Source of the DNA: Culex pipiens pallens
Taxonomy: Eukaryota; Arthropoda; Insecta; Diptera; Culicidae
Length of the DNA: 64,000 nucleotides
NCBI RefSeq assembly: GCF_016801865.2
Contig: NC_068938.1
Coordinates: forward strand, 129,980,689-130,044,688
Direction of reading: 5' to 3'
The position numbers and the translations under genes are program-made. The notes under the pieces are model-generated. The model saw only the letters and a program-made list of their open reading frames with translations, was not told where the DNA came from and ran no database searches. How positions within the stretch are numbered: position 1 is the first letter of the stretch; every line of letters starts with the position of its first letter. Of this stretch, positions 10,745-21,660 are shown one piece after another.

Positions 10745-11998
10745 CATTTTGATACCTTTATTGCCCCAACTCTTATGGTTCCGCCAATTTCAAATTTCAT
10801 GTCCAGTATCAAAAACCCTGAAGTTTGATACCCAACTCTTATGGTTCCGCAAATGTCCCCTTATCGGAACATCCCCGGGGCCTCCGGCCACTCCAGGTGG
10901 TGGCCACTACTGCCAAAATGTCAAATTTCATGTCCAGTATCAAAAACCCTGAAGTTTGATACCCATATTGCCCCAACTCTTATGGTTCCGCAAATGTCCC
11001 CTCATCGGAACACCCCCGAGGGCTCCGGTCACTCCGGATTGCGGCCACTACAAATTTCATGTCCAGTATCAAAAACCCTGAAGTTTGATACTGCCAAAAT
11101 GTCAAATTTCATGTCCAGTATCAAAATCCCTAAAGTTTGATGCCCAGGTGGTGGCCACTACTGCCGAAATGTCAAATTTCATGTCCAGTATCAAAAACCC
11201 TAAAGTTTGATACCCAAATTCGCCCAACTTTCATGGTTCCGCAAATGTCCCCCTATCGGAACACCTCCGGGGCCTCCGGCCACTCCAGGTGGTGGCCACT
11301 ATTGAAGAAATGTCAAATTTCATGTCCAGTATCAAAAACGCTAATGTTTGATACCCAAATTCCCCCAACTCTTATGGTTCCGCAAATGTCCCCCTATCGG
11401 AACAACCCCGGGGCCTCCGGCCACTCCAGGTGGTGGCCACTACTGCCGAAATGTCAAATTTCATGTCCAGTATCAAAAACCCTAAAGTTTGATACCCATA
11501 TTGCCCCAACTCTTATGGTTCCCCAAATGTCCCCTTATCGGAACATTCCCGGGGCCTCCGGCCACTCCAGGTGGTGGCCACTACTGCCAAAATGTCATAT
11601 TTCATGTCCAGTATCAAAATCCCTTAAGTTTGATACCCATATTGCCCCAACTCTTATGGTTCCGCAAATGTCCCCTTATCGGAACATTCCCGGGGCCTCC
11701 GGCCACTACTGCCAAAATGTCATATTTCATGTCCAGTATCAAAATCCCTTAAGTTTGATACCCATATTGCCCCAACTCTTATGGTTCCGCAAATGTCCCC
11801 TTATCGGAACATCGCAGGGGCCTCCGGCCACTCCAGGTTATGGCCACTACTGCCAAAATGTCATATTTCATGTCCAGTATCAAAATCCCTTAAGTTTGAT
11901 ACCCATATTGCCCCCACTCTTACGGTTCCGCAAATGTCCCCTTTTCGGAACATACCCGGGGCCTCCGGCCACTCCAAGTGGTGGTCACTACTGCCAAG
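10745..11998. repeat. Satellite array, 141-bp units
   Basis: The anchor CGGCCACTCC starts at 10885, 11026 (variant), 11277, 11418, 11559, 11700, 11825 and 11966. Most spacings are 141 bp; the 125-bp spacing reflects a 16-bp deletion after 11700, and the 11026-11277 interval holds partial units. Units contain GGTTCCGCAAATGTCCCC and GTCCAGTATCAAAA. The 296-codon open frame 11137-12027 simply reads through the 47-codon unit and is not a gene. Confidence 0.92.
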
Positions 11999-12012
11999 CG
12001 CTTGGTAGCGCT

Positions 12013-12170
12013 TGCGAGAGGAGCTGAGCTCCTCTCGCTTCGGTGGTAGACCACCGACTGAAGCCTGCCTTCAAATTTCCCGTGGTTTTGTAGGGAAGAG
12101 AGAAGGCTGGCGCTCGCGAGAAGAGCTAGGCTCCTCTCGCTTCGATGGTAGACCACCGACTAAACTAATG
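12013..12170. repeat. Two copies of a 102-bp unit, each with a hairpin
   Basis: GCGAGAGGAGC..GCTCCTCTCGC at 12014 is an 11-bp stem around a 3-nt loop. A slightly degraded copy starts at 12116. Both hairpins are followed by GGTAGACCACCGACT. It directly abuts the 141-bp array. Confidence 0.75.
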
Positions 12171-13289
12171 CTGTGGAGGGAGTGGCGTTTATATTTATAT
12201 CAAAACCGTCGGCCGCGCTGCTTCTGTGATTTTCCCCTCTGCTTGGGGAAGGCATTTTTCGGTTTCATTTGGAAATTTTGGATTGCTACCCTGTATAGAG
12301 CCCTAAGACGAAGTTCTTCGTCAAAATAAAATATAAATAAAAACTTTTCAATTTTCTTTTTGTTTGTGAGATCACGGTTTCAGTCAAAAATATTGTATAG
12401 ATTTCAATGAGGCAAAAAAAGTTGCAAGGAAAAGCAGATGACCGATTCTTAGCGAAGCTACACCAAAATGTCACTTTTTTCAATTTTCAATGTGATTTTT
12501 TATATGAAAAATTTCAGTTTAATTATGATCTAATAATTGCAATGTGCTTTAAATGCGTTTTCTTATCTGAAATGCCAAAAGTATTTACCAAATAAGGACT
12601 GCAAGTCATTGAATGGGAGAGGAGTTTTTTCATAAAAAACGGAATCGACGTAACACCTTATAATGTGGCCCTCTTAAACCTTGCGGTTTCGTCAACGGAT
12701 CCACAGGTGTGTATCGTTCTTTTTGCGACAAGACTCCGCCTCCCGGGTCTCCTAAGTGTGAAGGTATGGCACGGGGAGAGGGCACCGAATACCTATATTT
12801 TACACTTAGAATTTTTTTTTTTTCATAAATCTGCTCCTTTCGTTGTCCCGTCACGAAAAGAAATGGCTGGCAAAAACTCAAATCTCAACCAAATCTTTCA
12901 GTTCAAGGAGCAAAAGATTCGTTTTTCAATTTGTGATAATGTGTAGAAGAGCAAAAGTTTTAAATAATCAATCTGGCAAAACTGTGTCAATTTTTTTGGT
13001 GTGCCTTATAAAATTCCAGTTTTACGATGTTGTCCCGTTACGCTTCATTTTCATTTCAGGAGAAGCACAGGTATAATATTGTTCATTATGCATGTCATTT
13101 CTATGTTGGAAAATCAATTATCTTTTCAAATATGTAATAACATTGGGGAGTTTCTTCTTTAATTGTGCCATTACAGCCAAAACGCTGAAAAAAACTTGGG
13201 AATTTTTTGAAAAGGAGCCGAAGAATCGGTAAGATGAATATTATTTGTGTTGCTATTATTTTGATTTTCTGATTTTAATAAAATTGAAA
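12171..13289. other. Intergenic DNA, no gene recognised
   Basis: AT-rich except for a GC-richer segment at about 12660-12790, which contains a GAGAGGGCACCGAATACC-like stretch. Short open frames on both strands lack recognisable domains. Confidence 0.35.
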
Positions 13290-13490
13290 CAATCGGTTGA
13301 AAGCGTTTTTGTACAAAAATATTTGAAATTGTCACGAAAATGTTCTACAAATACCTGAAATTTGAAATGAATTTCAACCGACAGATCATTTTTCAGATTT
13401 AAAGATTTTTTTTTTATTTTTCTTATTTGGCCCGCAAACTTACGTGAGCTTCAAATTTGGCCCGCCATTCAAAAACTTTGAGCACCCCTG
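13290..13490. repeat. End fragment of dispersed hAT-like element
   Basis: The fragment ends AAAAACTTTGAGCACCCCTG at 13490, preceded by two GGCCCGC motifs. The same end occurs at 18076, with about 150-200 bp of upstream similarity. CAGGGGTG-type termini are common in hAT-type elements. I found no matching opposite end or 8-bp duplication, so this is a fragment. Confidence 0.5.
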
Positions 13491-13639
13491 TTCCAAACAG
13501 ATGTTTTATCCCCTGATTTTTCAGGAGAAAATTAGGAGAAATCGGGAGGAAGGCGGCGACAAAAACTTTGAAAAATGTTTAATTTAAAAGTGGTAAGGGG
13601 ACATCCCAAACCACGTGGACTTTATTATGGAAGCTCTAT

Positions 13640-14390
13640 TCTTTATATGTATGAATGTGTGAGTTGGTGAGTGGAGAGTGAGTGAGTATATGAGTGAGTG
13701 CGTGATTTATTGGGCGAGTGTGAGAGTGAGTAATTGAGTGTAAGTGATTGTGACAGTGAGTAAGTGATTTGGTGGATTTGTGAGGAAATTTGTGAGCGAG
13801 TGAGAGAGTGAGTGAATGAGCTAGTGAGTAAGTGGATTGAACGTATGGGGAAGTTTGTGAGTAAGTGAGATTATTGTGTGACTATGTGGGTAATGATTTT
13901 ATAAAGAAGTTTGTAAGAGAGTTATTGAGTGAATGAGTAAGTGTGTAAGTGAACAAATCAGTGAGTGAGTGTGTGTTAATTGGTAGGAAAGAAGGTGGGT
14001 TTGTAAGCGAGTAAGAGAGTGTGTGAAAGAGTGAATACGTCAGTGTTTGAGTAGGCGAATGCATCAGTGTGTGAGTAAGTGAGTTGATGAATTTGTGAGG
14101 AATTATATGTGCGAGTGAGAGAGTAAGTCAGTGTGTGAGCAAGTAAGTCAGTGTATGAGTGAGTAAATAAGTGGATGAATTTGTTGAAAGTTTGTAAACA
14201 AGAGAAAAATTGTGTGAGTGTCAGAGTGAACGAGTAAGGGAGGTTATTATTGAATGAGTGTCTGAATGTGTGAGAGAGATAGTGAGTGAGTGTTAGAGAG
14301 TGAGTCAGAGGGGGACTGGTTGAGTACCGGAGTGAGTGAATAAGTGAGTTAGTTTATCAGTTAGTGATTAAGTTAGGTTAAATTTTTGAA
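13640..14390. repeat. Degenerate GTGA/GAGT tract
   Basis: Roughly 750 bp dominated by GTGAGTGAGT-like tetramers mixed with GTGTGTGAG and TAAGTGAG variants. It is strongly purine-rich on the plus strand, an old decayed simple repeat. The 60-codon minus-strand frame in it is low-complexity Ser/Thr/Leu and not a gene. Confidence 0.85.
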
Positions 14391-15342
14391 GTTCAATTGC
14401 AATTAAAAATAGTTGTTTTACAAAATTTTAATCAAACTTGAGTTTTTCAATTATGTTTAGAAGATTTAGCATAATTATTAAACGTTCTTGTTTCATTCGA
14501 AGGGGAGTTGATCAAGTTTTTTTTAAAGAGGGATTGTTGTTAGATGTTGATTTTGGTTTGAGGTTTTTTTAAAGTTTCCGTTTTTCTTAAAATATTATGT
14601 CTTTGGTCTCGAAAATTTTTGTTTCTGAGCAGATTGTACTTGTACAGTACTTCAACAGTTGCACTGCTAGGTGATCCTCACTCTCTGCATTTTTCTCGTG
14701 TGCACTTTGCTCATCGTGTTCGTCGCGCGACTATCCCAACCCCGGGGCAGTGAAAAGCGCGCCGCTCCCACTCGGACGTTTAACGCCACGTTCAAGAGTG
14801 AGAACGAGTGAAGTGAAGTGACAGAGAAAGGAGCAATCTCGCACGAGAAACATATCAGCTGGCGGTGGGTCAAGTGGGTGGTTGGTGGAGGACGAGCGAT
14901 GAGACGTGAGATGTCGCAACACTCGTGGAAAATGTTTCGTTTTTCCCGGCTTTTCTCCTTTCTTTCCCTCCTCCACCCACCACCACCACCGGTAGTAGAC
15001 AAATAAAGTGGGGGAGGGAGGGAAGCAAAATAGGCAATGCTTTGCCAACTCTGCTGCTGGTGTAAATGTGTTTGGCAAGATGAGCACGCTCGCAGCCGCT
15101 CTGCTGCGGGTGGAAATTGTGTTGAGTTGTTGGAAAACAGTGCAGTGGCTGGCCAGAAGGTGGCGAAGGAAATTAAGTTAAATTCGACGATTAACTTTAT
15201 GGCTTATTTTCTTTGAATAAACAGACCGTTGAAAGACTGATCGTAATATTTGGGAATGACTTCTGTGCGCTGAAGGGAACAAATTATGCAATTGATCATT
15301 CGTTTTTTTTTATTTTGTTCATTTTATTTTAACCCTCTAAGA
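14391..15342. other. Unique region with GC-rich core, possible regulatory or UTR sequence
   Basis: 14640-15180 is distinctly GC-richer than its surroundings and shows no tandem repetition. Overlapping open frames of 62-118 codons exist on both strands but are rich in Pro, Ser or Gly and carry no known motif. It could be a promoter or untranslated exon of a gene lying outside the window. I cannot identify it. Confidence 0.3.
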
Positions 15343-16030
15343 CAGGGGTGCCCAACCTTTTGGCCCTGTGGCCCATATCTGATGTTTCAGAAGCAGTGGC
15401 GAGCAGAGAAGAATGGTTGCAGAGATTCCACGTTAAACCACCAAAATCCAAATCAAAAGTGCTCCGATTAGGATGTTCTTTGGCAAAAATAACACTGACC
15501 TACAAAAATTGACAAAAATTAATGGGTCTAGGCTCAACTCGAGGGGAAGCATGCAGTTTGGGGTCCCCAGAAACACGTGTACTATGTACTTTTCAAAAAT
15601 ATTTAGTCAGGGTCGAATGGGTTTTCTCCAAAGTTTGTATGAAGAATTAGGGCGGTTTTTCCTTGATTTCCGGTATTTCCCGGAAAAAAATATTTTCCCG
15701 GGAAATTTACAAATTTCCCGGGAATCCCCGATGTTTAAGCAGAAGTAAACATTTTCCTAACTTCTAGGCACGTTTTTTTGAATTCACAACAAAATTTGTT
15801 GTAATAATGAAAAAAAAACTAAGTTTTATTTTATTTAATTCAATTTACTGTTGTCGATCGTCTGAATTTTTTATATTAAGTTATTTTTTAGGTAATATTA
15901 TTTTTTGAAGCTTTCACAACTGGGATCTTGCTTATTTGTTAAGCAACAAAAAATACGATATTTTGAATGACAATAACCTATTATAATTCTGGTTAGTTTT
16001 ATAAACGAAAATTGATGTTATTTCATTTGA
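15343..16030. repeat. Decayed dispersed repeats: CAGGGGTG end and a CCCGGG foldback relative
   Basis: CAGGGGTGCCCAACCTTTTG at 15343 resembles a hAT-like left end. From 15660 to 16030 the order TTTCCCGG block, AGCAGAAGTAAACATTTTC, AT-rich segment and TTGATGTTATTTCAT parallels the right arm of the 366-1470 foldback element, but is more diverged and single-armed. Confidence 0.5.
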
Positions 16031-16900
16031 AAATTACCCAAGTAGCATTTTAAGCTTTATCAAAGCTGTCACAACCGCTATAAAACCTATCAGCCAAAAC
16101 CAACTTTAAAACCACTTAGTCGTAACAAACTCCCCAGAACCTTGATAAACCCCACTTAAAAACCAAAAGGACCTCCGCAAAAGGTTGTTACGGCCTAATT
16201 ATAAAACCTACATAGAAGTTTTCAGTTTTCTATTTTTTAAACCAAAATGGCGGCCAACCAAATTCAATCAGAACACACGTTTAGCGCCATATTTATGCAC
16301 TGCTAATTGGCCGCGTTAAATGGTTTTAAGTAAGCTTTTTGCATGCCTAATGGCACCTGAAAGCTAAAACACCCTTGGTTTCTAAAAAGCATGACATAAA
16401 ACCGTTTGGCATGACATTGCCATTGGGTTTTCAAGACTCTCTTAAAACTTTCATAAAACCTTATTGAAAGCCATTTAGCTTTTATTGTCACAAGGTTTTA
16501 TGTCCGAGGCATAAAACCTTGTTAGAACCTACTAATTAGCTCTTGCTTATTGGTTGTGGTGAATGCCCAAATAAAAATATAAAGCAATCAAGATGCTACC
16601 ATAAGACCTCAATAAAAGCTAGTTGGTTTAAAAATGTTTCTTGGGAAGGCACCCCTTTCCGCCAAGTTCAAAATATTTTTTATGATTTTGCTTACCATGC
16701 CCAAATTGTATGCATGAAAAAATATTATTTATTGTCTTATTTCGTGCAAGAAGGATTCGGTAAATTTGTTTAAAACTGTTCGAGAAATTACAGTTTTAAG
16801 TTAAGAATTTATTTAGCACTAGAGTTACCAAGGGCGTAAGAGGTTTAAATATGAACCGCTGAATTACCATTTTTTGCTAAGAAAATTATTTTTACCGAAG
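16031..16900. repeat. Region with recurrent ATAAAACC motifs
   Basis: ATAAAACC, TAAAACCTT and their complements occur repeatedly between about 16070 and 16620, including the near-palindrome CAAGGTTTTATG..CATAAAACCTTG at 16491-16523. This suggests a decayed foldback or MITE. No TIR pair or ORF was found. Confidence 0.4.
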
Positions 16901-17329
16901 ACTATTTTGGCTAAATTATTAAACAAATATTTAAAAACAACTTTGTATTTTATAGGGGAAATTCTCGTATGTTTGGCAGGTTAAGCACTCGCTCCTAACT
17001 CCATCCAATGTGATGATTTTCACTATTTAAACAACTAATTTTGCAAAACATTTGATAGAAACTTGCTTGCTCACTCCTTATTGACCTATTTATCACTCGA
17101 TTTCAGTTGAAAACGCTTTTAATTAGCTTTAATTGAATGTCAAAGTTTTGACCTGCCAACATTAGAGGCACGCTGGAATTAGGTGCTGTTCCCCTAAAAG
17201 GTGTCAAAAAAATGCAAACATATTTCAAAGTTGTGATTTCATAAAAATGATATTTCTGATGAAATAATCAGATTTTTAAGATAAACTCGATGCTTATCTA
17301 TTTATTCATGAACTCAAACAAGTAAGATT

Positions 17330-18076
17330 GGTTCAGGATAAAAGATTTGCCAATATATTGAAACAATGCAATGTAGGTGACACGTCTGTGTTTCATTTCA
17401 ATGCGATTAAAATGAGCAAATTTTGTCAAAATTTTCTACAAACAATTTTGGAAATGAGTTATAGAACGTTCAAATTTGAATAAAGCAGGAAAAAGCAGCT
17501 AAAATACAAGTAAATAATAATTAAATTTCTCTCGATTTTTAATTATCTGGTCATCAAACATATTTTGTGTTTAAAAGCTCTACATAATTTGAACTCATAT
17601 CGTGTGGGTTACGAATCTGAGTACCTAACATCTGATTAAGGAAAAATGAAATTTATTGAAATTTCATTGAAATTGGAGGAATATTTATTGAAAAATAGTT
17701 ATAAAATTATTGATTATTATAAAAAAAAAACAAAATTACTCAATTTTACAAAAGTTGTGTCATACCTTCTTAAAGTATAAAATATATATATAAAAATAAG
17801 CAATTTTAATTATATGTTGCTAATTAATGGATTTTCTGAAATTTAGCCAATTGATTGGAAGCTACAAAAGTATTAAAAAGATGTTTTTTTTTTTTTTCAA
17901 TTCAAATGTCGATTATGTTTAAAAATACACGAAATTTCATACAACTTCAACCGATAGATTTTTTAGTTTTAAAGAGTGATTTATAACCAAAATTTTCTCA
18001 TTTTTTTTTCATTTGGCCCACAAGCTCATGCGAGCTTCAAATTTTACCCGCCATCCAAAAACTTTGAGCACCCCTG
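17330..18076. repeat. Dispersed hAT-like element fragment ending GAGCACCCCTG
   Basis: It shares segments with 6930-7080 (TTTTGGAAATGAGTTA region) and with 13290-13490 (terminal GGCCC.CAA.CT region). The terminus is at 18076. A CCCGGG block follows at 18190-18275. No transposase remains. Confidence 0.5.
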
Positions 18077-18276
18077 GCCTATAAGTTTAGAAAATAAATA
18101 GATTTTCATGATTTTTTTTTTTGTTCTTTTACAAGCGGTTGAGGAATTTTAATCAGCACCAATATCTGAACAATTTTCGATAAATTTAAAATTTCCTGGG
18201 ATTTCCCAGGAAATTTGCTGAAAATTTCCCGTTTCCCGGGAATTTCGTTACCCCGGTAAATTGGACGCTCTAGTAG

Positions 18277-18894
18277 ATATGTAAAAAAAAGGTTGTACAA
18301 TGTAGGTGCGAAATCCGCTCTTTATTAGAAAACGCTCATTTTCGTTATCTCATTAAAAAGTGCGGCTCTTTGAACGGCTCTTTCGCTGTTTTCCAAAATT
18401 TGGATGAAAAGGTTTTTTTAAGAATGGGTGAGATTTGAAAAAATAGTTTTTTTAGGCCGTTGCACTACCCCTGATCGCATAAATGTCCCATATGCATTTT
18501 CATCGATTTCGAGTTATTAATGCAGTTTGATTCAGAATTGGGTGCTCTTTCGAAAGAGCCTATAACATCCAGTACTTTGTTCTAGAAATCAGGAGGAAAT
18601 CCAGTTTTTTCGCGAAAACTTAACACGTAGCTTTACGTATGGGACAAACTTCAAATGAGTTTTTCTCAGCTTGCTGTTTTTGCATATGGGACATTTATGC
18701 GAACATGGGCAGTGCAAATATTTTTCAAATTTTTATTTTTGAAGCTGATTCAAACATTACTAAAATTGAGAAATGTACGTGACATTTTCCAAAAAACACG
18801 ATGATAAAATATAAACACAACATTTTAAGGATTTTGAGTTGATTCAAATCCTTTTGGAGAAATTACTTCAAAGGATGAATCAATATTATATCGA
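18277..18894. other. Intergenic DNA, nothing recognised
   Basis: AT-rich, without tandem structure or credible ORF. It contains two related CATATGGGACA/ATGTCCCATATG segments near 18486 and 18683 in opposite orientation. Confidence 0.35.
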
Positions 18895-19025
18895 TACCCG
18901 GACAGACGGTTATAACAAAATTCATGCCATTTCAATAACAAATACTGTTAAAATAACAGAAATTGTTATGGAATCTTCTTAAAAAAATCATTTTTGCATA
19001 AGGGTTTAATAACAGTTTATGCTGG

Positions 19026-19102
19026 GGGAGCGGCCGTGGCTTACTGGTCACGGTGTTCGCTTTGTAAGCGAATGGTCCTGGGTTCGATTCCCATCTGCTC
19101 CC
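19026..19102 (+). tRNA. tRNA-like SINE head (Thr-like TGT anticodon), not a functional tRNA
   Basis: GGGAGCG pairs with TGCTCCC as a 7-bp acceptor stem. TTCGC and GCGAA enclose the loop TTTGTAA, giving anticodon TGT. The T loop is TTCGATT. An extra unpaired C sits between T arm and acceptor, and the outer T-stem pair is mismatched, so it is a degenerate tRNA-derived promoter. Its position exactly at the head of a duplication-flanked insertion supports the SINE reading. Confidence 0.65.
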
Positions 19103-19160
19103 AACGAGAAAGTATAGGAAATATAAATCTTGAAACTCTGAACATGAACGAAAAATCAAA

Positions 19161-19235
19161 GTCGCTCGAGTCGGGGTTTGATCCCCCGTCCTTTGGATTG
19201 GTAAGCAAAAATGCTAACCACTATGCCTTCGCGAC
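19161..19235 (-). other. Second tRNA-like segment inside the SINE, reverse strand
   Basis: Read on the minus strand, GTCGC..GCGAC close the ends. GTGGTTAGCA resembles a D arm, and CGGGG-GATCAAA-CCCCG forms a perfect T stem and loop. The anticodon stem does not pair well, so no isotype can be assigned. It is tRNA-sized (75 nt) but degenerate. Confidence 0.5.
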
Positions 19236-19923
19236 TTGGTGAGCTATGACTGGAATTAGGAATACTGTTACTATCAACTATATACGCGCTGGGTCCTTGT
19301 CCATTTGACAAGGGTTCGGAAGTTCTAAATAACGTTTGAATCCGATTGGTTCAAACGTTCTTCAGGGCGGGGCTTGTCGGTAAAGCTAAAGTACCTCGCG
19401 CTCGGCTAGCCAGCGTAGAAATGGGTCACCGAAGCTCGGCAGAGCTAACACCGTCCAAATGCCTATGCGAGTTATTTGCATGTATAGAATGTAGATCTAA
19501 AAAAATACATGGAAACAACTCAATTTGTAAGAAGCGACCGCGTGGTCCCGTTTGGTTGGTTGCACACACACACACACAAGGGTTTAATAACAGTTTATGC
19601 TATCATAACAAATTTTGTTATTGGTCTGATATTGGTTGAAAGCCACAAAAACTTTAGAATAACTTTTTTTGTTATGGAAGAATACCTCCAACTGTTATTG
19701 GGATGATCGGATTAGTTGTTGAAATAACAAACAAATAATAACAAAGATTTATTCGAAGAATAACTAAAAGTGTTATTAGTCTGTTATTACAATAACAATC
19801 CAATAACAAAAAATCATAACGACGAATAACAAATGATGTTATAAATAACATAAAATGTTATTGGTCTAGTATTTTCAAATATCAAAAAACGTTATTCCTA
19901 AGTTATTTCCGTCTGCTCGGGTA

Positions 19924-21440
19924 GTTCCCGTTGTTTAAAAGAATTAGGATAACAAAAATGTTGATGCGCCAGACTATGATAAAAGGGCACCGTTAATTGG
20001 ATTACCACTTGCAGGTGCAAAAACGACAAAATTGCTCAAGACACCTTTCATCAGAAAATACCAAAAATGTAAGTACAATGTCAAAACGTTTGTTATTTTA
20101 AACTTTTAATTGGGATAAAGGTCCAGCCCGTCCACAAAGAAGTAGAAAAAAAATCTGACAAGTGCAGCATCTTCGTTCGACATTGGCAGCTCGGTTTGTG
20201 TGTCACCAGGAACACCGCCCCAAGTCTGCTGCATGAATAAATGATGAGCCCTTCTCTCTCTCTGTGTGTGTGTGTGTTTAGCTTGGCTGGGCCGGGATTT
20301 ATTGGCTCGTTGCCCAAAAAACTCGCTGCTGACGTCCATAGCTTTGACTGGGCTGATGCTTAATTGTCGCAGTTTGAAAGTGAACCCTGGCCAGCCACCT
20401 CCTCAAACGACGGACGGCAAACGACGACGACGACGGTGCAGATTGTAATTTATGTCTGCCAAAATCTTGCCAGATTAGTCATATTTCTAGGTGATGGCTG
20501 CAACGCGCCAGGGGACCATCAAAAAGAACATATAAAAAATAAACTAGAAAAGCAGATCTGGGCACACTGCCGATTAAAGAGTTTTGTAAATCTAGCAAAT
20601 AAAGAAGATTTAAATTTCAGCCATGGCTTTCACACGTCGATTTCAGTTTTCAAGATTATTGAAACATAAACTTTTTCCACACACTGTACGAGCATTCAAA
20701 GATCAATCATCGTGCACCACCTGCTATTGTGAGGTTGTCTCCATTGTGTAGCATTTGATGATTTATGCGCTTTATTGTTGTTCCTTATTACAGTAATTTA
20801 GATTCTTCCACGCAAATGCCACAATAATAAGGCTGACGTTTTACACGATATGTAATGGCACTCGAAAATAATTATAATTGATGAACGTAATAAATAATGT
20901 CTGCATGGCTAATTACTCGCTATTATCAGCCTATTTTAAAACGTTCTATCTTTTTCCTAATGTTGAAAAAATGTGTTCGAAAAACACGAACCTTTCACAA
21001 CTTGGCTCAACAATCTCTTTAAAAAAGCCAACTTAAAAAACACTCTGTCGAAATCCCAAAATTTCAAAGGAGGGGGAGAGGGGGATTGCATTAGCACCGG
21101 GAGCTAATAAACAAACTGTCGCAATCCGGCCGCCGGACACACGTAACATGCCGGGCTGACCCTGAAGCCGTGCGCGAACGCGATGTAGTCGAATTCTTCT
21201 GTTTGCTACCGAATTTTGCCGCACCAAGGGCAGGCGTCGTCTATACTGTGTTTTTTTTTCTTTATATTCTAGGGCAAAACAACTCATAACCATTATACCA
21301 GGACTCGGATTTGGTACACTGCGGTGGAGGTGGGAAAGTGGTGCCAGCAAAAATCAATCGTCCTATCAGGGTTGGGAGAATATTTCTCAGAATAATGAAG
21401 TGAAGAAAAATTATTCAAAGTTTTGACCATCAAAAATATA
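19924..21440. other. Mostly unique DNA; includes an 80-bp direct repeat
   Basis: The GC-richer part at 20150-20510 has a GT/CT microsatellite near 20248-20276 and ACGACG runs near 20410-20435. An approximately 80-bp segment at 20537-20616 (contains AAAAGCAGATCTGGGCACAC) recurs at 21446-21522 in the same orientation. A CG-rich patch lies at 21060-21340. No supported gene. Confidence 0.4.
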
Positions 21441-21445
21441 TATTA

Positions 21446-21522
21446 AAAAAATAAACTAGAAAAGCAGATCTGGGCACACTGCCGATTTAAGAGTTTTGAA
21501 AATCTAGCAAATAAAGAAGATT
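21446..21522 (+). repeat. Second copy of the 80-bp direct repeat
   Basis: It matches 20537-20616 with only a few substitutions over the AAAAGCAGATCTGGGCACAC to AATAAAGAAGATTT interval. A SINE-like fragment follows immediately. It may be a transposon end or remnant of a local duplication. Confidence 0.7.
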
Positions 21523-21523
21523 T

Positions 21524-21660
21524 CAAGAGTAGATAGATATAATAGTTATAGATAAATAAACATATACACACAAAAAAAGTTGCAGACGACGGGATTCAAA
21601 CCCAGCACTCACAGAGAGAACTGGTGCCTTAGCACGCTCGGCTATAAGATCGTCGATGGG
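21524..21660 (-). mobile_element. tRNA-derived SINE fragment
   Basis: On the minus strand 21655-21584 is tRNA-like: GACGA pairs with TCGTC, TAGCCGAGCGTGCTAAGG is an A-box region of Ser/Leu type, and GGGTTTGAATCCC is a B box. A downstream tail TATATCTATCTACTCTTG follows (21526-21545). The same 21-nt tail recurs at about 27532-27552 after the gap, as expected for a dispersed SINE. The full 5' boundary is unclear. Confidence 0.6.

Larger units (their letters stand above)
19024..19577 (+). mobile_element. tRNA-derived SINE with (CA)n tail
   Basis: A perfect 24-bp duplication (19000-19023 and 19578-19601, starting AAGGGTTTAATAACAG) bounds a 554-bp insertion. Its head is tRNA-like and its tail is a CA repeat at 19562-19577. 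A box-like TGGCTTACTGG and B box GGTTCGATTCC in the head would form an internal Pol III promoter. A second tRNA-like segment in reverse orientation lies at 19161-19235, which is unusual. Mobilisation would need a LINE partner, which cannot be named from this sequence. Confidence 0.8.
18897..19921. mobile_element. TA-flanked MITE with AATAAC-rich body, split by a SINE
   Basis: The left end CCCGGACAGACGG and the right end (minus strand) CCCGAGCAGACGG are inverted, and TA lies outside both (18895-18896, 19922-19923). The interior is full of AATAAC and GTTATT motifs. Without the 578 bp contributed by the SINE and its target duplication, the MITE would be about 447 bp. It has no coding capacity. 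Confidence 0.8.

Noticed and set aside
11137..12027. 296-codon open frame
   Set aside because: It reads through a 141-bp satellite whose length is a multiple of three; the apparent protein repeat is a translation of noncoding DNA.
15343..18076. A single hAT element bounded by CAGGGGTG at 15343 and CACCCCTG at 18076
   Set aside because: The flanking 8-mers (CTCTAAGA and GCCTATAA) do not match, so the ends probably belong to different fragments.
19026..19102. Functional tRNA-Thr gene
   Set aside because: T-stem mismatch, an extra base before the acceptor, and its location exactly at the head of a duplication-flanked, CA-tailed insertion indicate a SINE.
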